A stretch of DNA of 64,000 nucleotides from CBDCCV01 sp965215025. Its GTDB lineage: Bacteria > Bacteroidota > Rhodothermia > Rhodothermales > Salinibacteraceae. The notes below the pieces were generated by a model. That model was not told where the DNA came from and did no database searches. It worked only from the letters and a program-made list of their open reading frames with translations. The stretch covers positions 124,001-188,000 of the forward strand of contig CBDCCV010000002.1 of the NCBI GenBank assembly GCA_965215025.1, in the 5' to 3' direction. A program made the translations under genes and the position numbers. Shown here piece by piece: positions 17,870-30,200 of this stretch; within the stretch, counting starts at the first letter, position 1, and each line of letters opens with the position of its first letter.

Positions 17870-18530
17870 CGCTTCACCACGATCCACGACCTCGGCACGG
17901 TCGGCTCTGCCGACGCCGCTGTCGTCGCCAACGTCAGGGGCTTCCGTCGTAAACGAGCGGGGCTATGCCGAGTCCAGCCCATACGCGATGGCCTTCGGCC
18001 CCGGCGGGGATCAGTACATCGTGGATGCGGCGGCAAACGCGATCATCCGGCGTGACGCGCAGACGGGCGCGTTCAACTTCTCTGCGGCGTTCGCGGACGT
18101 GCCCAACCCCGCGGAAGTCGGCCCGCCGATGCTCAATGCCGTGCCGACGGACATCGTCTATGCCGCGCGACGCTTTTGTTTGCGCCAGCGCGCGCGGGCT
18201 TCCCCCTCCCCGGAGGCGCGGCGCGCATCTACGAAGTTGATCAGTAGGGCACCGTCTCGGTGTGCCAGGACGGGTTCGCCGCGCTCACTGCTCTGGCTGT
18301 GGACCTGCGCGACGAGAACCTGATCGCGCAGCAACTTGCGCCATTCGCCCCAGAGAGCGGATGGCTGCCGGAGAGTGGGCAGGTGCTCAAAGCGCGCGAA
18401 GGCTGCCGTATCGAGACGGGTGGTGGAGGGGCTGAGCTTTGCGAGCGGTCTGCGCTCCGGAGAACCGGGCGAGCTATCCGTTGGCAGCATTGCCGGCGGG
18501 AACGTCCTGAGCGTCACCTACCCGGAGTAG
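17870..18530 (+). pseudogene. ScyD/ScyE-family secreted protein remnant, frameshifted
   Basis: Fragments in all three forward frames line up, in order, with the C-terminal part of ScyD/ScyE-family extracellular propeller-like proteins. Frame pieces are SSPYAMAFGPGGDQYIVDA (about 17970-18030), then NPAEVGPPMLNAVPTDIVY to about 18170. A shifted frame gives RDAFVCASAR, another shift gives GFPLPGGAARIYEVDQ ending in an in-frame TAG (about 18246), then CQDGFAALTALAVDLRDEN. A last shift gives VEGLSFASGL to the TAG at 18530. The N-terminal half and signal peptide are not recognisable. At least three frameshifts and one nonsense codon make function unlikely. Confidence 0.7.
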
Positions 18531-18669
18531 CTGAAAAGGCCTGACGAATGAACCACGCCGAGTATGGCCGCGCCGTCTGTGCATGACCTGTTTAAGGGTC
18601 AATTCCCGCATATGGTGGAAACGTCCGTTTGGCAGCAGCCACAAGCCCGCTCCTAAGCCTCCCACAACG

Positions 18670-19131
18670 ATGGAAACCCGCACCTCTTCTGCCGCTCACG
18701 CCCTGCGCACCGCCGCACGCGACGGCATCGTCTTGAACGTGCTTGGCCTTCCGCACAGCGTCCTCGTCAGCCGCGCCGATACGGGCGGCGGGTACGAGCT
18801 GGTCGAGATCACGGGCGATCCCGGCCTCGGCGTGCCGCCGCACATGCACGAGCACGAGGACGAAACCTTCTACGTCCTCGACGGGCGCGTTGCCTTCACC
18901 GTGGAAGGGGAAGAGCGAATGGCGGAGCCGGGGACGGCCGTGCACCTGCCGCGCGGCGTCCCGCACGGCTTTCGCATAGCGGGCGACGCGCCGGCGCGGA
19001 TGCTGCTCGTCATCGCGCCGGGCGGCCTGATGCCGATGTTCGAGGCCCTGGCTGCGCTCCCGGCCGGTCCGCCCGACCCGGCGCAGGTGGCGGCTATCAC
19101 GGAGCGGCATGGCATCACGTTCGTGCGGTAG
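18670..19131 (+). CDS. Cupin-domain protein
   Basis: A 153-residue single-domain protein. Cupin motif 1 is PPHMHEHEDETFYVLDG (His-x-His, Glu) and motif 2 is GTAVHLPRGVPHGF (His), a complete set of metal ligands. Small single cupins include dioxygenases, isomerases and regulators; nothing in the sequence narrows this. ATG 18670 follows a short leader and begins a polar N-terminus. It converges on metH with a 12-base gap. Confidence 0.85.
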   Translation: METRTSSAAHALRTAARDGIVLNVLGLPHSVLVSRADTGGGYELVEITGDPGLGVPPHMHEHEDETFYVLDGRVAFTVEGEERMAEPGTAVHLPRGVPHGFRIAGDAPARMLLVIAPGGLMPMFEALAALPAGPPDPAQVAAITERHGITFVR

Positions 19132-19143
19132 CGGCTCCGCACC

Positions 19144-22863
<3,720 letters not shown>

Positions 22864-23049
22864 GGGCGTCGCGGTCCCGGATAGGAGGGGAGTGGAATCT
22901 GAGCGCGGGCGGTGCCGGTTCTGAGTCGGGCGTTTGACAAAGACGCCAGTAACAAGGGTGCCAGGCACAACGCACTTTTACTTCTCGTTTGCGCGCGCGT
23001 TCTTTTGTAAGCTCTCCTGCGCCATATCCTTCCATCTGAAAAAGAAGAA

Positions 23050-23421
23050 ATGCCGAAGCTCACCATTGCCACCCACGACACCACCGACGCTGGTGAAGGC
23101 CAGCGCCTCGTCAACGCCATCACCGAGGCGGGCGTGGACATCGGCCACCGCTGCGGCGGGCAGGCCAAGTGCACCACCTGCCGCGTCCGCTTCACCGAGG
23201 GCGAGCCGGAGGGGATGACGCGCGCTGAGTACGAGAAGCTCGACAGCACAAACGCGCTGGGCGACTACCGCCTCGCGTGCCAGATCGTGTGCGAGCGCGT
23301 GATGACCGTCGAGGTGCTCATGCGCGTCTCGGAGATGGGCTGGGACGATGCCGGGCCGCAGCCGGCGCCCGAGGTGGAGCCGGAGGCCGAGTGGTTCGTG
23401 CCGGAGGAGTTGGCGGAATAA
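23050..23421 (+). CDS. [2Fe-2S] ferredoxin
   Basis: A 123-residue plant-type ferredoxin domain. Cys35, Cys41 and Cys44 (HRCGGQAKCTTC) with Cys77 (RLACQ) form the cluster-binding pattern, and the C-terminal 25 residues are an acidic Pro-rich tail. It carries single electrons in the cytoplasm; the partner is unknown. It is divergently placed from metH with about 185 bases between starts. A link to reductive reactivation of MetH cobalamin is conceivable from context but is only a guess. Confidence 0.92.
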   Translation: MPKLTIATHDTTDAGEGQRLVNAITEAGVDIGHRCGGQAKCTTCRVRFTEGEPEGMTRAEYEKLDSTNALGDYRLACQIVCERVMTVEVLMRVSEMGWDDAGPQPAPEVEPEAEWFVPEELAE

Positions 23422-23447
23422 ACGCAGAAGATTTTTCTGCACCGGGG

Positions 23448-23476
23448 TTGCAGTGCGGATCAGAGTTTGCTACAAT
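23448..23476 (+). promoter_or_regulatory. Sigma70-type promoter for the lipoprotein gene
   Basis: TTGCAG (23448-23453) and TACAAT (23471-23476) are separated by exactly 17 bases, about 50 bases upstream of the ATG at 23527. Both hexamers are one base from the classical consensus (TTGACA differs more at its end). It falls in an AT-richer gap. Confidence 0.5.
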
Positions 23477-23526
23477 AGCGCTCGCAAACTGCAGGCCCTG
23501 TCAGAACCTTTTCTTCGCCTTTCCGC

Positions 23527-24126
23527 ATGAAGTCGTTTCTTCCGTTCCTCCTCGTTGGTTCGTTTTTACTCGCCGGATGCGTCACCGGCAGCGCCACCGT
23601 CACCTCCAGCAAAGACGCCGCCTACACCGGCACGCTCGAGCGCGTGCTCGTGGTCATGCACGTCACAGGCGATGAGGCGCCGCTCGCTTCCAGCTTTGAG
23701 GAGCACGTCGTCACCGCGCTCAAGCCGATGGGCGTGGCGGTGCGCGTAGAGCGCCTTGCGGGCCTGAGCCTGATGGAGGCCAGCCCCGTGGACAGCCTTG
23801 CAAAGGCCTTCGGCACCGACATGGTCATGGCCTTCGCGCAGGGTGCGAAAAAGGAGAGCAAGTCCCAGTGGGTCAACACGCCGCCCGATCCCAACACGGG
23901 GATGTCCACGTCCTTCATGATGGCGAGCAACGCCGGGCGCGAGTTCGACGTGAGCCTTTTCGAGGTGGACACGAAGAAGAGGATCTGGCGTGCCATCGTC
24001 CAGACGGAGTGGTCCGGTACGGCCTCGGAGAAGGCCGGCCGGAAGATGGGCGAGCGCGTCGTTGCCAAGCTTATCGAAGACGGGCTGATCGTCCCGCCGC
24101 CGAGCGCAGGCACGGGCGCGCCTTGA
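23527..24126 (+). CDS. Predicted lipoprotein of unknown function
   Basis: A 199-residue protein with a short signal peptide ending in LLAGC (Cys19), a lipobox, so it is expected to be lipid-anchored at the cell envelope. The mature part has alternating beta-type segments (LERVLVVMHVTGDE, EFDVSLFEVDTKKRIWRA), which resemble envelope lipoproteins of Bacteroidetes without a named family. The C-terminus is Pro/Gly-rich. A good promoter lies about 50 bases upstream, so it is probably transcribed independently of the ferredoxin. Confidence 0.8.
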   Translation: MKSFLPFLLVGSFLLAGCVTGSATVTSSKDAAYTGTLERVLVVMHVTGDEAPLASSFEEHVVTALKPMGVAVRVERLAGLSLMEASPVDSLAKAFGTDMVMAFAQGAKKESKSQWVNTPPDPNTGMSTSFMMASNAGREFDVSLFEVDTKKRIWRAIVQTEWSGTASEKAGRKMGERVVAKLIEDGLIVPPPSAGTGAP

Positions 24127-24215
24127 GCGCTGCCCCGACCGAATCCAAGCGTGCCCCTCACCTGTGGGCGTCTCTTTCTTCATCCGTAATCATCAGCCTT
24201 ACAAGCCACACCGCT

Positions 24216-24902
24216 ATGCCGTCTGCCACCAGGAAAGCCCCCACCGCACCCTGCCGCCTCCTCGCCCTGTTTTTACCGATGGCGCTTCTGCTGATGGCGA
24301 GCGCATCGCAGGCCTTCGGGCAGCCTGCTCCGGAGGAGGACGGCGGTGGCGCCGTCGAGGCGTCCGACTACATCGTGCTGGCGAAGTCGCGCGCTGAGGC
24401 GACCACGCGCGGGCCGGACGGCCGGCCGCTCAACCGGGCCGACCGCGCCAAAGCGTTCAAGGTGGGGAACGGCATCTGGCACTCCGTCGGGTTTGCGGGG
24501 GGCAACCTGCGCCCCTTTATCGAGGGGAACGCCGAGGCGGTGCGGCACCTGAACGCCTACCGCGCGCGCCGCGCCGCCCAAGTTGGCGGGTTCGTGGCTG
24601 CAGGGCTGGGCATAGGCCTCGCCGTCGCTGGTGCTGAGAAAGGAGGCGAGAGGTACAACCCGCAGACGCAGCAGACGGAGAGCTTATACCGATTTAGCGC
24701 CGTCGGCGTCGCCGGGCTGGCGATGGTGGGCGTGGGCACGCTCGTCGGGATCTTTTCCGGCAAGGGCGCGCGCAAGCACGTCGTCCGCGCCGTGGATGCG
24801 TACAACGACGACGTGCAACAGCACCGCAGCCGCGCGAGGCTGCACGTGGTGCCCTCGGTACGGCCGGGCGGCGTGGGCGCGCGGATCTTGCTGGGGCTGT
24901 AA
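24216..24902 (+). CDS. Secreted or membrane protein of unknown function
   Basis: A 228-residue protein. An N-terminal hydrophobic stretch ending ASQAFGQ looks like a cleavable signal peptide. Two further Gly/Ala-rich hydrophobic segments (about residues 125-145 and 165-185) flank a polar loop, so it may insert in a membrane. I recognise no domain. ATG 24216 was chosen for the signal peptide. It lies between the lipoprotein and the BI-1 family gene in the same direction. Confidence 0.65.
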   Translation: MPSATRKAPTAPCRLLALFLPMALLLMASASQAFGQPAPEEDGGGAVEASDYIVLAKSRAEATTRGPDGRPLNRADRAKAFKVGNGIWHSVGFAGGNLRPFIEGNAEAVRHLNAYRARRAAQVGGFVAAGLGIGLAVAGAEKGGERYNPQTQQTESLYRFSAVGVAGLAMVGVGTLVGIFSGKGARKHVVRAVDAYNDDVQQHRSRARLHVVPSVRPGGVGARILLGL

Positions 24903-24960
24903 AGGTACTGCGGCACGTCGCCTTCTTTTTTATCTGGGCACCAACTCGGAGATCAACGCT

Positions 24961-25665
24961 ATGGAAACCTCGCACTCCGCGCCGCCACGCACCATCGTCG
25001 TCGCCGACTTGGGCGTGGGTGAGCGCGCCACGTTCATCATGCGCACGTACGGCCACCTCGTGGCGGCCATACTTAGCTTCACGGCCATCGAGTACGCGCT
25101 CTTTGCCACCGGGCTGGCCTACCCCATTGCCGAGGCACTCCTGGGCATCTCGTGGCTCTTTGTGCTTGGCGGGTTCATCATTGTGGGCTGGCTGGCGAGC
25201 CGGGCCGCGCACCGGGCCGAGACGCTGCCGACGCAGTATGGCGCGCTCTCGGCCTTCGTCTGCGCCCAGGCCCTCATCTTCGTCCCGCTCCTGGTGGTGG
25301 CCGAGTACTACGCGCCGGGCGCCATCCAGAGCGCGGCGGTCGTCACGCTCCTCGGCTTTGCCGGGCTGACGGCCGTGGTCTTTACCACGCGGAAGGACTT
25401 CTCTTTCCTGAGGAGCTTCCTGCGCTGGGGCTTCATCGTGGCGCTCGTCTTGATCGTGGCCGGCGTGATCTTCGGCTTCCAACTCGGCACGTTCTTCTCC
25501 GTGGCGATGATTGCGCTCGCGGGCGCGGCCATCCTCTACGACACGTCGAACGTGCTGCACCACTACCCCGAGGACCGCTACGTGGCCGCCGCGCTGGAGC
25601 TATTCGCCTCGGTGGCGCTCATGTTCTGGTACGTGCTGAGCCTTTTCATGGGCGGGCGCGACTGA
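24961..25665 (+). CDS. Bax inhibitor-1 (BI-1/YccA) family membrane protein
   Basis: A 234-residue protein with about seven hydrophobic helices. The C-terminal signature AILYDTSNVLHHYPEDRYVA followed by ALELFASVALMFWYVL is typical of the BI-1/YccA (LFG/TMBIM) family, including the conserved Asp pair region thought to gate calcium or proton leak. The biological role in bacteria is poorly defined; YccA in E. coli modulates the FtsH protease. It ends at a strong bidirectional terminator. Confidence 0.9.
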   Translation: METSHSAPPRTIVVADLGVGERATFIMRTYGHLVAAILSFTAIEYALFATGLAYPIAEALLGISWLFVLGGFIIVGWLASRAAHRAETLPTQYGALSAFVCAQALIFVPLLVVAEYYAPGAIQSAAVVTLLGFAGLTAVVFTTRKDFSFLRSFLRWGFIVALVLIVAGVIFGFQLGTFFSVAMIALAGAAILYDTSNVLHHYPEDRYVAAALELFASVALMFWYVLSLFMGGRD

Positions 25666-25694
25666 GCGCTTTGTCGAAGTAGCAGCAGCAAACG

Positions 25695-25745
25695 AAAAAG
25701 CGGAACCGTTGTGGAGAACGTCTCCAGGCGGCTCCGCTTTTCTTT
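25695..25745. terminator. Bidirectional terminator between convergent genes
   Basis: AAAAAGCGGAACCG (25695-25708) pairs with CGGCTCCGCTTTT (25729-25741), and an inner GGAGA-acg-TCTCC stem extends it. There is an A-run on one side and a T-run on the other. It serves the BI-1 gene on the plus strand and the hydrolase gene on the minus strand. Confidence 0.8.
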
Positions 25746-25787
25746 GCGCCATCGGCAACGCGCGGCAGCACGGTGGCACGCGCTGGG

Positions 25788-26654
25788 TCACTCGCCGATG
25801 GGTAGCCGGGCTGCCGCGTGCAGATTTTCGCCGGCAGTGATGGTCAGCGGAAGGGTGGGCAAGGAGAGAAAGCGCTCGAGAGGACGGCAGCGCTCGGCAG
25901 CGGCGGCAGGGTGCTGCTGGCGTGTAGTGCCGGCTGCGTCTGCGCTAAAGGCGCGCTCAAAGGCGGCCTCCATGCGCGCGCGGTACGCCTGCGGAGCCGT
26001 ACGGATGACCTCGTTGTGCCCGGCGCCCGGCACCATCCATAGCTCGAAGCCGAGCGGTTGCGAGACGTCGGCGGCGGACCTCCGGCGCCGGTTGTGCGCG
26101 CAGCTTCTCATAAGCTGTAAGCCAGCCGTCACCGGCGTGATGGCGTCGCGCTCGCCATAGACGAACAGCAGCGAGCGCACGCGCCGCGCCGCGCACAGCC
26201 GCTCGACGGGGCAGAGGGCAACGGCCTCGCGCGGCATCCATCGGCTCAGGGCGCGGAGGGTGCGCGCCTGCCACGGGACGCAGCCGAAGTACGCGCTCAG
26301 CGTCGTGAACGGGTTCTCCAGCACGGCTGCGTCGAAGTGGTGGCGCGCATCGGCCAGGGCGCAGGCTACCCACGCGGCCCCGAAGGAGGCGCCGAGCGCG
26401 CCTACGGGCAGACCCGGCGCCAACTGCGCGGCATGGTGCCCCGCTGCAATCACGTCCAGCGGATAAAGGCATCCGCCCCCGCCGCTCTCGCCGAAGCCGT
26501 TGAAGTCGAAGAGCAGCACGTGGTAGCCGCTTCTCAGCAGCGCCTCGGCGTGGCCGTAGCGGAGGAAAAAGCCCTTGGCGTCGCGCCGCAGCGGATGCGC
26601 GCAGACGATGACCCCGCGCGGCGCCCGGTCGGTCTTCCGGAAAAGCCCGGCCAA
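25788..26654 (-). CDS. Alpha/beta hydrolase (possibly frameshifted at its 5' end)
   Basis: A 288-residue serine-hydrolase-fold protein. VIVCAHPLRRDAKGFF is the oxyanion strand, GASFG (Ser90) the nucleophile elbow, YGERDAITP the acid and GAGHNEV the catalytic His. The only start in this frame is a TTG at 26654 that cuts off the first beta strand. The preceding sequence, in the next frame from an ATG at 26757, reads MRAPANVPFMQRLATQPF and RWRWPDGYAL, which would join naturally to AGLFRKTD. This suggests a one-base frameshift near 26655, natural or from sequencing. The substrate is unknown. Confidence 0.75.
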   Translation of the reverse strand: MAGLFRKTDRAPRGVIVCAHPLRRDAKGFFLRYGHAEALLRSGYHVLLFDFNGFGESGGGGCLYPLDVIAAGHHAAQLAPGLPVGALGASFGAAWVACALADARHHFDAAVLENPFTTLSAYFGCVPWQARTLRALSRWMPREAVALCPVERLCAARRVRSLLFVYGERDAITPVTAGLQLMRSCAHNRRRRSAADVSQPLGFELWMVPGAGHNEVIRTAPQAYRARMEAAFERAFSADAAGTTRQQHPAAAAERCRPLERFLSLPTLPLTITAGENLHAAARLPIGE

Positions 26655-26797
26655 GCGCGTACCCGTCCGGCCAGCGCCAGCGGCGGGTGCGATAGGGGCG
26701 CGTGAACGGCTGCGTCGCCAACCGCTGCATGAAGGGCACGTTTGCAGGTGCGCGCATAGGTCATCCAGCGTTTTTCAACGAGTGAAGAGCGGCGCGC

Positions 26798-26983
26798 TCA
26801 AGCATTGCGCCGCTCAAAAAGGTCGAAGAGGTCGTGCTCGACTTCTTCGAAGGTGAGGCCGATGTCATCGAGCGGGAACTCGGGCGCGAGGGAGAAGCGC
26901 GCGAGTGAGAGGCCGGCAAAGAGGCGGCGCGGGTTCAGGGCGGCGGCGAGACGGCCAGCAAGGGAGACGCGGAGCGTAAGCAT
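26798..26983 (-). CDS. Small protein of unknown function (61 aa)
   Basis: A 61-residue frame with an ATG at 26983. It has a basic, Leu/Ala-rich N-terminal half (SLAGRLAAALNPRRLFAG) and an acidic amphipathic C-terminal half (DDIGLTFEEVEHDLFDLF). It precedes the hydrolase by about 40 bases in the same direction and may be cotranscribed. The clean split in charge suggests a real protein, but I recognise no family. Confidence 0.4.
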   Translation of the reverse strand: MLTLRVSLAGRLAAALNPRRLFAGLSLARFSLAPEFPLDDIGLTFEEVEHDLFDLFERRNA

Positions 26984-27087
26984 GGCAGCAGGGAGGTTTG
27001 GTCGGTGGAGGGTGGAGTTGGCGGTCAGCGTAGAGGAGCGACCGTCTGGCGAGAATATGGACGTCCGACGCCGCCAGGGCTTAACAT

Positions 27088-27149
27088 CTGCGTCCGAATC
27101 CCTATCGCAAAGGTCCAATCGGACGTGCACGACAAGGATTTGGACGCAG
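27088..27149. promoter_or_regulatory. Nested inverted repeat upstream of the hybrid sensor gene
   Basis: CTGCGTCCGAATCC (27088-27101) and GGATTTGGACGCAG (27136-27149) are inverse over 13 of 14 positions. Between them lies a small palindrome, GTCCAATCGGAC (27113-27124). Another GGACGTCC palindrome is at about 27059-27066. The structure lies about 120 bases before the sensor start and could be an operator or a transcribed stem-loop. Confidence 0.45.
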
Positions 27150-27272
27150 GCGACAATCAAGCCTGCGAGAACCCGAACAGAAATCAGCACGAAGCAGGGC
27201 CGTGGCTTACATTGGTGCAACGCAGGAGGCTGAGCACATCCTCTTTCGCATAGGCTCACTACCGAACACGTG

Positions 27273-30200
27273 ATGATCGAAGCCGTGACCCAAGCCGTAG
27301 CGCGCCGTTGGCTGGTGGGATGGGCTTGCCGAGTGGTCGGCCTTGCGCTCTTCTCCCTCTTCCTTTCCGTCCGCCCCGCGCAAGAAGCGGTTGCACAGGG
27401 GGCCGACGCGCAGTCCGCGCTCGAGCCGGTCAGCATGTTGTTTGTGCATGTGACCGTGGCGGATGGACTGCCGCACGGGCAGGTGCGCGACCTGGTCCAG
27501 GACCGGCACGGGTTCATGTGGTTCGCCACCGCGGGTGGCATCGCCCGCTTCGACGGCTACGAACTCACCGCCTACAAGTACGACCCGGACGACCAAAGCA
27601 GCCTCAGCAGCAACAACGCCTGGGCTGTCTACGAAGACCGAGCCGGATACATCTGGATAGGCACGCAAGACGGCCTGAATCGCTACGATCCGGCTACCGA
27701 GACGTTCACCCGCTTCAAACACGACCTGGCCGACCCGAGAAGCCTGCCGCATTCCGCTGTCCGCTCTATTTACGAGGACCGCAGCGGGACGCTTTGGGTG
27801 GGCACCTACGGCAGCGGCCTCAGCCGCTATGACGCCTCCACCGAATCTTTTACCCGGTTCTACTTCGAGCCGGAGGATTCAGTTGACGAGGCCGGCTATG
27901 GTATCAATACAATCTACGAGCCGCCGAGCGAACCCGGTGTCCTCTGGATCGCCACCTGGGGTGGGGGGCTGGGCCGCTTCGACACCGGGGCCGAAACGTT
28001 CACCTACTACCGCCATGACCCGGAGGACGCGGCGAGCCTGAGCGGCAACCGCACGATCTCCGTCCTCGAAGACCAGCGAGGCCACTTATGGGTGGGCACG
28101 GAGCAGGCGGGCCTGAACCGCCTCGACCGCCGCACCGGCGTCTTCGTCCGCTACCGCCACGACCCCGACGACCCCTCAAGTTTGGGCAACGACACAGTCT
28201 GGGATCTGTATCAATTCCCCGACGAGCCGGGCGCGCTCTGGGTCGCTACCGACGGGGCGGGTCTCGGACGCTTCGACCTGACGACGCAGACCTTCGCGCA
28301 CTACCGGCACGTCCCGTACCACCGCGGCAGCATCACTCATGACCGAGTAAAGGCGCTCTACCAAGACGGGACCGGCTTGCTCTGGGCGGCGACGCTGGGC
28401 GGTGGCCTGAGCCGCACCGACCGCAAGGCGTCCCCTTTCCAGCACATGACGCATCAGCCCGGCACCGCGCACGGCCTCAACCACCCTTCGGTACAGGCCT
28501 TCGCCAAGACGGCGGACGAGGTGCTGTGGGTGGGCACGGAGTACGGGGGGCTGAACCGCCTCGACCGCCGCACCGGCGCCGTCGTCCGCTACCGCCACGA
28601 CCCCAGCGACCCGTCGAGCCTCGGCTCCGATGAGGTGACGGCGCTGCACGCCCGCCGCGACGGCACTCTCTGGGTCGGCTTCTGGCTGGGCGGGGTGGAC
28701 CACTTCGACCCGGCTACAGGGACGTCCCGCCCCATCGACTTCGGACCCATAGGGCCTGGCTCGGACGCTTCAAAGGAAGTGGAACTCCTGCACGAGGACC
28801 GGCACGAGCAGTTGTGGATCGGGTACTATAACGACGGTCTGATGCGCTTCGACCCGTCCACAGGGGCCGTCGCCCGCTACCGGCACAACCCCAAGGACCC
28901 AGGCAGCCTGGGGCACGACCGGGTGCAGAGCCTGCTGGAGGACCGCTCCGGAACGTTGTGGGTGGGCACCGGCGGCGGCGGGCTGAGCCGCTTCGATCCG
29001 GTCAAGGAGACGTTCACCACCTACCGCCACGACCCCAACGACCCGACCAGCCTGAGCAACAACAGCGTGATGGCCCTGGCCGAAGACCTGCGAGGGCGGC
29101 TCTGGATAGGCACCGGGGGCGGTGGGCTGGTCCGCTTTGATCCTGCTGCCGAGGCGTTCGTCCGGTTTACCGAGCAAAACAGCGACCTCTCTAACAACAA
29201 CGTCGGCAGCCTCCTCGCCGATGCGCAGGGCATCCTTTGGATGGGCACCGACGCCGCCCTGGTGCGCTTCGATCCGCGCCGGCAAGTCTTCACCACGTTT
29301 GCCGAAGAGGACGGGGTGAGGCGCCAAGCCTTTCGCACCGCCTATGCTGCACCGGACGGCGAGTTCTTCTTCGGCGGGCGGAGAGGCTTCGAGGCCTTCT
29401 TCCCCGAGCAGATCACGCCGGCGCCGGACCCGCACGCGCCGCCGGTGGTCATCACCGGCGTCACCGTGGACGGGGTGCCGGTGGTGCCGGGCGCGGATGC
29501 TCCGTTGGAGGTGGCCGCCCCCCTCGCCGAGCAGGTCAGCCTCTCCCCGAGGCAGCGCGATGTAGCCTTCCGCTTCGCCGCGCTCCATTACGCCAACCCC
29601 GCGCGCAACCGCTACCGCTATAAGCTCGACGGCTTCGACGAGGCTTGGCATGTGCCCGTGGGCGATCCCGTTGCCACGTACACCAACCTCGACCCCGGCC
29701 GCTACGTCTTCCGTGTGCAGGCGGCCAACGCCGACGGCGTTTGGAACGAGAGAGGTGCCGCGCTGGGCGTCGTCGTCGCGCCGTTCTTCTACGAGACGTG
29801 GTGGTTTCTGGCGCTGGGCGTGCTGGGGGCCGCTGGGCTGCTCTTTGCCGGCTACCGCGCCCGCGTCCGCCGCCTGCGCCGCGGCCAGAGCGCGCTCGAA
29901 GCGCAGGTGGCTGAGCGCACCAAAGCTCTCCGCGCCGAGAAACACAAAACCGAGGCGCAGGCCGAGCGCCTCGTGGAGATGGACCACCTCAAAACGCGCT
30001 TCTTCACGAACGTGAGCCACGAGTTCCGCACGCCGCTCACGCTTACCATCGGCCCGCTCGAAGACCTCCACGCCGAAGAGGATGGCACACTTCCGGAGCC
30101 GGCGCGCGAGAAGGTCGGCCTCGCTCTCAAGAACAGCCGCCGCCTGCTTCGCCTGACGAACCAGCTCCTCGATGTGGCAAAGCTCGAGGCGGGTGAGGTG

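Noticed and set aside
22864..23049. A cobalamin or SAM riboswitch upstream of metH
   Set aside because: I looked for the conserved B12-box and SAM-I cores on the minus strand and could not see them. The gap is only about 185 bases and shared with a divergent gene.
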